Source of the DNA: Campylobacteraceae bacterium | GTDB lineage: Bacteria; Campylobacterota; Campylobacteria; Campylobacterales; Sulfurovaceae | NCBI GenBank assembly: GCA_027065385.1 | Contig: JAMOOP010000009.1 | Coordinates: forward strand, 1 to 64,000 | Direction of reading: 5' to 3' | Length of the DNA: 64,000 nucleotides | The notes under the pieces: model-generated | Told to the model about the DNA's origin: nothing | The model's database searches: none | Seen by the model: only the letters and a program-made list of their open reading frames with translations | Program-made: the position numbers and the translations under genes | In this document: positions 9,985-18,429 of the stretch, in pieces | Layout of the letters: the number at the start of each line of letters is the position of its first letter | Position numbering within the stretch: the first letter of the stretch is position 1

Positions 9985-12900
9985 TTATCCACATTTTTCC
10001 AATTTTTTAGAAATCTCATTAATATTACCTGATTGTGTTAGTGTTTCACATGATGAACTCTTTTCACCGTTATCAACAAAGGCAATAGGTGTTGCTCCAC
10101 TATCTTTTATAAGATTAATTACAAAATCATCACTATTTATTCTTTGAAATGGTTTTACATCAAATAGTGCAAATTTATAATCATTATCTAAATGTTCTAA
10201 AAACTCATCTTCAGAACTATACATATCGACTTTATATCCTAAATTATTTAAAACAGCAGAGTATATTTTAGCTGTTAATGCTGTCTCTTTATATAATATA
10301 ATTTTAGACTGTTTATTACTATCAAGTCTATTTTGATTATCTAATGGAATAGAGTCTCTTATATCATTAATGGGAAAATACTCCTCTAATATACTAGTTA
10401 ACTCTTCAACATTTATAGGTTTTTTTAAATATCTATCCATACCAGCAGATAGATATTTTTCTCTATCTCCTGTAATAACATTAGCAGTTAATGCAATAAT
10501 AGGTATATGTTTTTTACTATTTTCCTTTTCCCACTCTAAAATATTTTGTGTAGCCTCAACACCACTCATAATTGGCATCTGTATATCCATAAATATTATA
10601 TTATAAGAGTTCTCTTTTCGTAAATTAAACCCCTCTAAACCATTAGATGCAACTGTAACTGTAATACCAAAATTATTTAATATATTTTTAATTAATTTCT
10701 GATTTATAATATTATCTTCAACCACTAAAGCATCTATATTTTCAAATGCTTGATTTAAATTTCTATCATTTACTTTACTAATTTTCTGTTCTAATAATAT
10801 ATTATGCTCATCAACAAGTTTTAATGCTCGTAGCGTTTTACTATAGTTTAATGGTTTATATAATACTTTTGATAAATTCTCTTTAATTAGACAGTTACAA
10901 CTCTCTATTTCAGCAGTACTTATAAGTACTACTTTTGTATCTAATTTACTAAGTTTAGATATTATTTTTTCCTCTTTAATATAGTGATGGTCAATAAATA
11001 TAATATTAGGAAGAGATAAAGAGTCTGTATTTAATATAGTTTGATAGCTATATGTTTCAAATTTAGCACTCAAATACTCAATATATCGTTTAAGATTATT
11101 ATCAATTTGTATATTACCTTCTAATATTATATACCCTACAGTTATATCTTTTAGATTAGGTTTTACTCTCTCTTCTAACCCTTCAGGTTTTTTCATATTT
11201 AATGAGAAGAAAAATGTTGCCCCATCATTCTCTTTACTCTCAACTTCCAATTTTCCACCCAGAAGTGATACAAATTTGCTAGATATAGTTAATCCTAAAC
11301 CCGTTCCACCAAATTTTCTACTTGTAGAAGCATCTGCTTGTGAGAAAGCATCAAATATTTTACTCTTTTGTTCATCTGTTATACCAATTCCAGAGTCTGT
11401 AATAGAGAATTTTATAGTAACTAAATCTCCTATCTCTGAAATTTTTTCAATATTAACAGATATAGTACCATGCTTATCTGTAAATTTTACAGCGTTACTT
11501 AATAGATTAATAAGAATTTGAGAAATTTTTGTAGCATCTCCAATAAGCTCTAATGGTAGAGTTGGGTCTATAAATAGCTCTAAATTTATATTTTTTTGAG
11601 CAGATTTAGCTGAATATGAATCAATTGTAGCTTCAAATTTTTCTATTACATTAAATGGTATATTTTCAAACTCAATTTTACCAGATGATGCTTTAGAGAA
11701 GTCTAATATATCATTTACAATATTAATTAGATTATTTGAACTCTCTTCTATAATATTTAGAAACTCTTTTTGGTCTTCTTTTAAATCGGTCTTTTTTAAA
11801 ATATTAGTAAATCCAATAATACCATTTAGTGGTGTACGAATTTCATGTGACATATTGGCTAAAAAATAATCTTTTGCACGACTTGGCTCTTTTATGGCAT
11901 TTGCTAAAAATTTATATATCTCTATAATATCATTTTTTTTAAGAACTCTTTTTATCTCTTGTTTCTGCTTCTCATCAAGGTCTGACTCTATATCTTTTAA
12001 GGTATCAACTAAAATACGATTATTTTTAATATTATTTCTAAAAAGATAGATTAGTATAAATAGCAGTAGTAGATTAGCAATAGATATATATATTAAATTA
12101 AAAGTTCTACTTTTTAAATCCTCTTTTTGAATATTAAATCCATTTTTAATATTAAATAGTAATAACTCTTGTGCTTGTTTAACCTTAGTAACTTTTTTTC
12201 TGCTCTGTTTAATCCAATCTACTGCTGATATATGATACCTACCATCAACAGAACTCATAAATATTTTAGCTCTTAAATTATCTGTAATATGAGAAAAGTT
12301 TTTTGTATTCATTATTTTATGAAGTTTTGCTATAATAATAACATCGTCTAATTTAGTATAAAAATTTGGTATCATATCGCCTTTTATTAACTTATCCCAC
12401 AAAGATAAATCATGCTCATTCATACTTCTTGAACTACTTAACATATATGATATAAATGCTATCTCCATATTTAAATTTTCTTTTAAGTTGTAAAGGTCTA
12501 TATAGTAATAAAACTTACTATTATTTTTCATTGAGTTATCTTCACTCATATCTTTCAATAGTTTAATTAATGGTTTTGTTATTCGTAAAAAATAGTTTTC
12601 AAATATAATTCTTGTATAGTTACTATTTAATGCATCAACTTGGCTTCTTGTATAGTTTATAACTTTAAATATATCTTTTATCATAACTTTATTATGAGAA
12701 AGTTCTTTATTTTTAGAGATAAGTATAATCATCTCTTTTATATCTAAATCTACTAAATCTCTATATACTTTTAATTTTTCTAAATCATTTTTATTTCTAC
12801 TTCCTAAATATATTGCACTATATAATTTTTCTTTATCTATTCTATCTATAGTTAAATCTATCTTCTCTATTAATTTAATATCATTTAGGCTATGTTCTCT

Positions 12901-13014
12901 ATCTAAATATCCATAGTAGTTAATAACTAAATGATAAAATAGTATAAATGTTATAGATATAACAACTAAAATAACAAAAAGAAAAGAGATACTTTTACTA
13001 TTTTTCATTTTCAT
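9985..13014 (-). CDS. hybrid sensor histidine kinase with NIT-like periplasmic sensor and receiver domains
   Basis: The protein has 1009 residues. A membrane helix (about 8-30) precedes a roughly 280-residue helical periplasmic region resembling NIT (nitrate/nitrite-sensing) domains (EKLYSAIYLGSRN...YRDLVDLD, then a closing helix with SAVDWIKQSRKK). A second helix near 307-325 leads to the kinase core with phospho-acceptor His390 (MSHEIRTPLNG), the N box LLSNAVKF and the G boxes DSGIGI and GGTGLGL. A degenerate receiver follows, then an intact receiver (VVEDN, phospho-Asp810 in FMDIQMP), then a third weak receiver. There is no output domain and no adjacent response regulator. It starts 13 bp after the PilJ-like gene. 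Confidence 0.88.
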   Translation of the reverse strand: MKMKNSKSISFLFVILVVISITFILFYHLVINYYGYLDREHSLNDIKLIEKIDLTIDRIDKEKLYSAIYLGSRNKNDLEKLKVYRDLVDLDIKEMIILISKNKELSHNKVMIKDIFKVINYTRSQVDALNSNYTRIIFENYFLRITKPLIKLLKDMSEDNSMKNNSKFYYYIDLYNLKENLNMEIAFISYMLSSSRSMNEHDLSLWDKLIKGDMIPNFYTKLDDVIIIAKLHKIMNTKNFSHITDNLRAKIFMSSVDGRYHISAVDWIKQSRKKVTKVKQAQELLLFNIKNGFNIQKEDLKSRTFNLIYISIANLLLLFILIYLFRNNIKNNRILVDTLKDIESDLDEKQKQEIKRVLKKNDIIEIYKFLANAIKEPSRAKDYFLANMSHEIRTPLNGIIGFTNILKKTDLKEDQKEFLNIIEESSNNLINIVNDILDFSKASSGKIEFENIPFNVIEKFEATIDSYSAKSAQKNINLELFIDPTLPLELIGDATKISQILINLLSNAVKFTDKHGTISVNIEKISEIGDLVTIKFSITDSGIGITDEQKSKIFDAFSQADASTSRKFGGTGLGLTISSKFVSLLGGKLEVESKENDGATFFFSLNMKKPEGLEERVKPNLKDITVGYIILEGNIQIDNNLKRYIEYLSAKFETYSYQTILNTDSLSLPNIIFIDHHYIKEEKIISKLSKLDTKVVLISTAEIESCNCLIKENLSKVLYKPLNYSKTLRALKLVDEHNILLEQKISKVNDRNLNQAFENIDALVVEDNIINQKLIKNILNNFGITVTVASNGLEGFNLRKENSYNIIFMDIQMPIMSGVEATQNILEWEKENSKKHIPIIALTANVITGDREKYLSAGMDRYLKKPINVEELTSILEEYFPINDIRDSIPLDNQNRLDSNKQSKIILYKETALTAKIYSAVLNNLGYKVDMYSSEDEFLEHLDNDYKFALFDVKPFQRINSDDFVINLIKDSGATPIAFVDNGEKSSSCETLTQSGNINEISKKLEKCG

Positions 13015-13027
13015 AACATAATCCTTT

Positions 13028-13786
13028 TTATTGCTTCTGTTTATGATATAAGGCTATCTCTTTTATACTTTCTTCAAATTTAGTGGTTGAGACCAATATA
13101 AGATTTGGAATGGAGAGTTCTTTAACTTTATAGAAGAATTTTTTATGTTTAATCCAACTACTATTCATATTTTTTACCTCCATAAATACCGTTTTAGGAT
13201 AGTTATAGCTATTTATCTCTTTTAGTATATCTTCAATTTTTGAAATTGCATAGACCATATTATTAAAATTAAGATTTTTATCAACACCTAATATATATGC
13301 CATATAGTATTTAGATATTTTCTGTAAAAGATACTCTATATCTTTAAGTGACATCAGTATCTGCTCTTCAGTAGAGAACTTATATCTATGTGAATTCTCA
13401 ATAAAGTTTGCACCTTCTAAAAAACTTTCACTATAATCAAGCATTAAAATAGCTTTTTTTTTACTAACACTCTTATCAATTAATTTTTTAACATCGTTTT
13501 TATTATAGGTGAGGAAATCTAGGATATTTTTACTCTCTTTATTATTGGCAATTGTTTTTATATCTAGTATAGACTGTTCAAGCCGTTTAATATTTTCATA
13601 AAGTTGCTCTTTAATCTCTACTTTTTGTGGATTTTGATAAAGATATAGATACTCTTTAGTTATTTTCTGACCAAGGTATCTAATATTTTCTGAAGCCTCA
13701 ATAATCTTAACATCACCTCTTGTAGAGGCTAAGGTGTAGATAGATAATAAAAACAGTATTAATAATATATTCAATAATCGTTTCAT
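13028..13786 (-). CDS. secreted PilJ/NarX-like helical sensor protein
   Basis: The N-terminus is a signal peptide or signal anchor ending in LAST. The rest of the 252 residues is nearly all amphipathic helix without a second membrane segment or any enzymatic domain. ASENIRYLGQKITKEYLYLYQNP followed by a repeat half (LMSLKDIEYLLQKISKYYMAYILG) resembles the paired-helix PilJ-type domain found in NarX/NarQ and PilJ sensors. It is first in a two-gene unit with the hybrid kinase (13-bp gap), so it is probably a detachable periplasmic sensor or partner for that kinase. The ligand is unknown; nitrate or nitrite is a guess from the fold. Confidence 0.65.
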   Translation of the reverse strand: MKRLLNILLILFLLSIYTLASTRGDVKIIEASENIRYLGQKITKEYLYLYQNPQKVEIKEQLYENIKRLEQSILDIKTIANNKESKNILDFLTYNKNDVKKLIDKSVSKKKAILMLDYSESFLEGANFIENSHRYKFSTEEQILMSLKDIEYLLQKISKYYMAYILGVDKNLNFNNMVYAISKIEDILKEINSYNYPKTVFMEVKNMNSSWIKHKKFFYKVKELSIPNLILVSTTKFEESIKEIALYHKQKQ

Positions 13787-13886
13787 AATAGTACCTATTT
13801 TTTTATTTTTACATCAAATATTAAATTTTATATTTAAAAATTATATTTAAAATAATATTAAGTTTCCCTTATTATTTTTACTATGT

Positions 13887-13892
13887 TATAAT
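13887..13892 (+). promoter_or_regulatory. -10 element for dcd
   Basis: TATAAT lies 24 bp before the dcd start codon in a T/A-periodic stretch with no clear -35 box, the usual Campylobacterota sigma70 pattern. The PilJ-like gene reads away on the other strand, so the interval is a divergent promoter region. Confidence 0.6.
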
Positions 13893-13916
13893 GTTAAAAA
13901 AGAAAAAAGGTCTTTA

Positions 13917-14486
13917 ATGGGATTAAAAGCAGATAGTTGGATACGAGAAAAATCGTTAAATGAGGAGATGATAACACCGTTTTGTGAAGCATTAGTAGGT
14001 GAAGGTGTTGTATCTTATGGACTTAGCTCTTATGGCTATGATATTAGGGTTAGTGATGAGTTTAAAATTTTTACAAATATAAATGCAGAGGTTGTTGACC
14101 CAAAAGATTTTAATAATAATAATGTAGTTGATTTTAAAGGTGATATTTGTATAGTTCCCCCAAACTCATTTGCACTTGCTAGAACTGTAGAGTATTTTAA
14201 AATGCCAAAAGATACATTAGCTATCTGTTTAGGTAAAAGTACCTATGCTAGATGTGGAATTATAGTAAATGTCACACCATTTGAGCCAGAATTTGAAGGT
14301 CATATAACCATAGAAATATCAAACACAACTCCACTTCCAGCTAAAATATATGCAAATGAGGGGATTGCACAGGTTCTATTTTTACAAGGAGATGAGCAGT
14401 GTGAGACAACTTATGGAGATAGAAAAGGTAAATATCAAAAACAAAAAGGTATAACTTTACCTAGAATTTTGGTATCTAATAGTTAA
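13917..14486 (+). CDS. dcd: dCTP deaminase
   Basis: Dcd deaminates dCTP to dUTP, the route to dTMP in many bacteria. The 189-residue sequence has the trimer core motif KSTYARCGI, the early SYGYDIRVS strand and the C-terminal [14 protein letters not shown] loop that closes over the nucleotide. The length is as expected for the mono-functional enzyme. It starts behind AAAAAAGG. A 111-bp gap to the next gene suggests a separate transcript. Confidence 0.95.
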   Translation: MGLKADSWIREKSLNEEMITPFCEALVGEGVVSYGLSSYGYDIRVSDEFKIFTNINAEVVDPKDFNNNNVVDFKGDICIVPPNSFALARTVEYFKMPKDTLAICLGKSTYARCGIIVNVTPFEPEFEGHITIEISNTTPLPAKIYANEGIAQVLFLQGDEQCETTYGDRKGKYQKQKGITLPRILVSNS

Positions 14487-14597
14487 ATAATTATAGAAAA
14501 TATAGTAATTATAAACAAAAATAAATTTTATTTTGGATAAAGTTATATATTGGTTATTTTTATTAGACTACCAATATATAAAAAACAAGGAATATGA

Positions 14598-14933
14598 ATG
14601 AACATAGATTTAACTCCAGAAGCACTACTTTTGCAATTAGGATACTCAAAAACAGAACACTCTATTCAACAGATGGAGAAGATTATTAATAACACTAATA
14701 AATTTGAAAAATTTTCAAATCATATACTATCACTTCATGATAATCTAGCTCCAATAAAAGGGTTTGTGGCTATGTCAAACTCCCAAGATAGTCTTAAAAT
14801 TAAAGGAAGTCAAGATACATCAAATGAAGTATCTAAGGAGTTTCAAGAAAAAGTAGAAAAATGGGCTACAAAGTATAAAGTACAAATCAAAAAAGTATCA
14901 AATAAACCAACCTATTATATTCTTGGACAATAA
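14598..14933 (+). CDS. conserved hypothetical protein upstream of UvrD-like helicase
   Basis: This is a soluble 111-residue protein with no signal peptide or membrane segment and mixed helical character; I do not recognise its family. The N-terminal half is helical (SIQQMEKIINNTNKFEKF) and the C-terminal half is lysine-rich and strand-like, ending in PTYYILGQ. It starts behind AAGGAAT and ends 5 bp before the helicase start, so the two are almost certainly co-transcribed. A link to DNA repair is only inferred from that. Confidence 0.65.
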   Translation: MNIDLTPEALLLQLGYSKTEHSIQQMEKIINNTNKFEKFSNHILSLHDNLAPIKGFVAMSNSQDSLKIKGSQDTSNEVSKEFQEKVEKWATKYKVQIKKVSNKPTYYILGQ

Positions 14934-14938
14934 TATAT

Positions 14939-16978
14939 ATGCCACTTAGCACCCTTAATGAGGAGCAGTTAAGTGCTGCTACTGCACCAATGGGCAATAA
15001 TTTAATTATTGCTAGTGCAGGAACTGGAAAAACCTCTACTATTGTTGGACGAATAGCAAACTTAATAAAAAGTGGGGTTGACCCATCTAAAATAGTTCTA
15101 CTAACCTTTACAAATAAAGCCTCTGCTGAGATGTTAGAGAGAGTTGGAAGATATTTTCCCTCTAGCGTAGTAAGTCAAATCGAGTCTGGAACTTTTCATG
15201 CTGTAAGTTATAGATGGCTAAAAAAGATGAAAAAAGAGGTTATTTTAAAACAGCCAACTGAACTAAAAACTCTTTTTAGAAGTATATATGAAAAAAGACA
15301 ATTTAAAAGATTAAACCATGACACAGAAGCTTTCTCTTCAACCTATCTTTATGAACAGTATAATCTATATCAAAACGCATCATTTGATGGTTTTGATATA
15401 TGGTTTATAGAAAAATATCCTGAACATAGAGAGCTTATTGATATATATATGAATATTATAGATGAGTATGAAGAGACAAAAGATAAATTTGGTTTTGTAT
15501 CATTTAATGATTTGCTTTTAAAAATGCGTCAATCTCTTTTAGAAGATAAAATTGATATTAATGAAGTTTTAGTTGATGAGTACCAAGATACAAACACTCT
15601 TCAAAATGCTTTAATAGATGCAATGAATGCTAAATCTCTATTTTGTGTAGGAGATTATGACCAAAGTATATACGCTTTTAATGGGGCAAATATAGAGAAT
15701 ATTGCCACCTTTCCAAAAAGATATAAAAATGCTAGTGTATTTACACTAAGTAAAAATTATCGCTCAACTGCCTCTATTTTATCACTTGCCAATAGAGTAA
15801 TTGAGAAAAATGAGAGAATTTATCCTAAAAAATTGGAGGTTACAAAAAAGGGTAAAAATTATGCTCCTAGACTTATTGTATATAATGAACTATTTGACCA
15901 ATACCAAGCCATAGCTAAAAATATTAAAAACTCATACACTCCAAATAGTCAAATAGCTGTTATATTTAGAAATAATGCTAGTGCTGATGGAGTGGAAGCT
16001 AGTTTAAGAGAGTTAGGAATTAGTAGTAAAAGAAAGGGTGGAAATAGTTTTTTTGAGGCTAAAGAGGTTAAATTTCTATTAGATACACTATCACTTATAG
16101 TAAATCCAAAAGATATGATGGCATTTATTCATATATTTGAATATGGACGAGGAATTGGAACAGCTTTAGCTAAAGAGATGTTTGAGTGTTTTATCTACTT
16201 TGGGGAGGGACACCTATTTACAGGAGTGTTATCTCCTAGAGTCTATACTTTACCTAAACTAAATCCTACTAAAAATATGCAGTTAGGTCTTTTTGATGAT
16301 GATACACAGATAGGCTCAATGAGTAGATTTTCTGCTCTTCCTTTAAATGAGAAACTAAAATCAAATCCTATTTTAAAACACCCAAAAATTACATCTGATG
16401 GAGTACTATTTTTTAAAGAGTTCTATGACTTTTTACAATCAATTAGAGGTGTAAAACAGCCAAAAACTATGTTATTAAAACTTATAAATTCACCTTTATA
16501 TGAAAATATAGTTCAAACGCTATCAAATCAAAGAGGAAAACTGAAATCTGGTGAGATAGATAGAGATAAAAAGGCTTTAGCAAAAGAGAGAATAGTAAGA
16601 AAAGCTAGACTTTTAAGTGATTTAGCATCACACTATAAAGAGATAAGAAGATTTGTAAATGCTATGGTATTAGGTGGAAATGAGTTAAGCGAAGGAGATG
16701 GAGTAAATCTTTTAACAGTTCATGCAAGTAAAGGTTTAGAGTTTAGCGAAGTTTATGTAACTGATTTAATGGACGGTCGTTTTCCAAATAGAAAACTAAT
16801 GAGTAAAGGTGGAAGTTTAGAAGAGGAGAGAAGACTATTTTATGTAGCAGTTACTCGTGCAAAAGAGAGGTTATATCTCTCTTTTGCTAAGTCCGATAGA
16901 GTTAAAAAAATGGACTTTGAACCATCACCTTTTCTTTATGAAGCAGGATTATTAAAGAATTTAGATAAAATTAGATAA
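14939..16978 (+). CDS. UvrD/Rep/PcrA-family ATP-dependent DNA helicase
   Basis: This 679-residue SF1A helicase unwinds DNA in repair or replication restart. All core motifs are visible: Walker A ASAGTGKTS (residues 25-33), motif Ia LTFTNKASAEM, motif II VDEYQDT, motif III GDYDQSIYAFNGA, motif IV LSKNYRST, motif V LLTVHASKGLEF and motif VI RLFYVAVTRAKERL. The inserted 2B region contains a low-similarity stretch around 440-490. Campylobacterota often carry more than one UvrD-like helicase, so I leave the symbol blank. It probably shares a transcript with the small gene before it and mqnD 19 bp after it. Confidence 0.93.
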   Translation: MPLSTLNEEQLSAATAPMGNNLIIASAGTGKTSTIVGRIANLIKSGVDPSKIVLLTFTNKASAEMLERVGRYFPSSVVSQIESGTFHAVSYRWLKKMKKEVILKQPTELKTLFRSIYEKRQFKRLNHDTEAFSSTYLYEQYNLYQNASFDGFDIWFIEKYPEHRELIDIYMNIIDEYEETKDKFGFVSFNDLLLKMRQSLLEDKIDINEVLVDEYQDTNTLQNALIDAMNAKSLFCVGDYDQSIYAFNGANIENIATFPKRYKNASVFTLSKNYRSTASILSLANRVIEKNERIYPKKLEVTKKGKNYAPRLIVYNELFDQYQAIAKNIKNSYTPNSQIAVIFRNNASADGVEASLRELGISSKRKGGNSFFEAKEVKFLLDTLSLIVNPKDMMAFIHIFEYGRGIGTALAKEMFECFIYFGEGHLFTGVLSPRVYTLPKLNPTKNMQLGLFDDDTQIGSMSRFSALPLNEKLKSNPILKHPKITSDGVLFFKEFYDFLQSIRGVKQPKTMLLKLINSPLYENIVQTLSNQRGKLKSGEIDRDKKALAKERIVRKARLLSDLASHYKEIRRFVNAMVLGGNELSEGDGVNLLTVHASKGLEFSEVYVTDLMDGRFPNRKLMSKGGSLEEERRLFYVAVTRAKERLYLSFAKSDRVKKMDFEPSPFLYEAGLLKNLDKIR

Positions 16979-16997
16979 AAAATATAGGTTTTGATAT

Positions 16998-17861
16998 ATG
17001 AGAAAAATAGAACTAGCTCACTCTCCTGATGCTGATGATATATTTATGTATTATGCAATTAAATTTGGTTGGGTTGATACTAAAGATTATGAGTTTGAAA
17101 ATATAGGTTTAGATATAGAGACACTAAATGTTGAGGCTCTAAAGGGGACTTATGATGTAACAGCTATTAGTTTTGGAGTCTATCCACTTATTAAAAATGA
17201 GTATGCACTTTTAAGAACAGCTGTTAGTTTTGGAGATGGTTATGGTCCAAAACTTATAAAACAAAAAGATAAAATGCTAAAACCAAATTTTAAAGTGGCA
17301 CTATCAGGAAAATATACAACTAATGCTATGCTATTTAGACTATATTACCCTAATGCAAGACCTATATATATGGATTTTTTAGAGATAGAAGATGCTGTTA
17401 TTAGTGGAAAAGCTGATGCAGGAGTACTTATTCATGAGTCTATTTTAGATTTTGACAGTAGTTTAGAAGTAGAAAAAGAGATATGGGATATTTGGGTTGA
17501 ATTAGCAGGTGATTCTCTTCCTCTACCTCTAGGTGGTATGGCAATTAGGCGTTCAATTCCTCTTAATCGTGCTATAGAGATAGAAGATATTTTAATAGAT
17601 GGTGTAGAGGTAGCTAATTCTAAAAAAGATGAACTTTGTAAAAGATTAGAAGATAATAAATTAGTAAGAATTTCAGATAAAATGCTAAATAAATATCTTG
17701 ATATGTACGCCTCTAATGAGTCTATAGAACTATCATCTCTTCAATTAAAAGCATTAGATAGACTATATGAGTTAGGATATAATAAAGGAATTTTCTCTGA
17801 ACCTATAAAAACCGAAGATTATCTTATTCCTAGAGAATATAAAGAGTTAAGATATAATTAG
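16998..17861 (+). CDS. mqnD: 1,4-dihydroxy-6-naphthoate synthase (futalosine menaquinone pathway)
   Basis: MqnD converts cyclic dehypoxanthinyl futalosine to 1,4-dihydroxy-6-naphthoate, a step of the alternative menaquinone pathway used throughout Campylobacterota. The periplasmic-binding-protein fold is recognisable from the N-terminal HSPDADDIFMYYA and from TAISFGVYPLI, FGDGYGPKL and LPLPLGGMAIRR. The length of 287 residues fits the family. There is no signal peptide, in keeping with a cytoplasmic enzyme. It lies 19 bp after the helicase, and the quinone role has no obvious link to its neighbours. Confidence 0.93.
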   Translation: MRKIELAHSPDADDIFMYYAIKFGWVDTKDYEFENIGLDIETLNVEALKGTYDVTAISFGVYPLIKNEYALLRTAVSFGDGYGPKLIKQKDKMLKPNFKVALSGKYTTNAMLFRLYYPNARPIYMDFLEIEDAVISGKADAGVLIHESILDFDSSLEVEKEIWDIWVELAGDSLPLPLGGMAIRRSIPLNRAIEIEDILIDGVEVANSKKDELCKRLEDNKLVRISDKMLNKYLDMYASNESIELSSLQLKALDRLYELGYNKGIFSEPIKTEDYLIPREYKELRYN

Positions 17862-17890
17862 ATTAAACTATAGATTAAAAGGTATTTTTT

Positions 17891-18343
17891 ATGAAAAAAC
17901 TTATGTTTATTATACTACTCTCTTTAACTCTTTTTGGTAAAAATAACCAATCATTTTTTTCTGCTGGGATTATTCATCAAAATATAGATAATTATGAGAA
18001 TACACAAGCTCTACATCTATGTTATAGCTATATGAATTTTAGTAGATTTGGATTTGATATGGGTTATGCACAAAGTTTTTTTAAAAGTAAAAATAAGAAA
18101 ACAAGAGAAGAGAGAAATTTTTCATCAGCCTATATTTTTCCAACATATCTAATTCCACTTAGTAGCTCTATGGCATTTAAAGCAAAAGCTGGATATACAC
18201 AAAATCAAAGTGCAGATGATGGTTTAGGTTATGGGGTTGATATTATTTTTCAAGTAAATCAAAGAAGTGGATTTAGTTTAGGATTTCAAAAGATGAATAA
18301 AGAGATTAACTACTTTATGGTTAACACTATCTATAAATTCTAA
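17891..18343 (+). CDS. small secreted protein, probable 8-strand outer-membrane beta-barrel
   Basis: A signal peptide (MKKLMFIILLSLTLFG) precedes about 130 residues of alternating hydrophobic and polar strands with frequent aromatic residues (FSRFGFDMGYAQSFF, FKAKAGYTQNQ, IFQVNQRSGFSLGFQ). It ends in a C-terminal strand closing with NTIYKF. That pattern, with a terminal Phe, is typical of small outer-membrane barrels. No named family is recognised. It starts behind AAAAGG, 29 bp after mqnD, and may be read through from it. Confidence 0.65.
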   Translation: MKKLMFIILLSLTLFGKNNQSFFSAGIIHQNIDNYENTQALHLCYSYMNFSRFGFDMGYAQSFFKSKNKKTREERNFSSAYIFPTYLIPLSSSMAFKAKAGYTQNQSADDGLGYGVDIIFQVNQRSGFSLGFQKMNKEINYFMVNTIYKF

Positions 18344-18360
18344 TATAATCTTTTTTAAAC

Positions 18361-18407
18361 TAAATTAACACTAAATTAACACTACTTCTATATTATAAGC
18401 TTATAAT
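18361..18407 (+). promoter_or_regulatory. promoter/operator of the copper receptor operon: 11-bp tandem repeat plus 16-bp palindrome
   Basis: TAAATTAACAC occurs twice back to back (18361-18371 and 18372-18382), exactly one helical turn apart. A perfect palindrome, ATTATAAG / CTTATAAT, covers 18392-18407 and includes a TATAAT at 18402-18407, 23 bp before the start codon. An 11-bp direct repeat overlapping the -35 position is the layout used by OmpR/PhoB-type activators. The palindrome could be a second operator. Confidence 0.55.
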
Positions 18408-18429
18408 TAATATAAAAGGAGTGAGAAGT

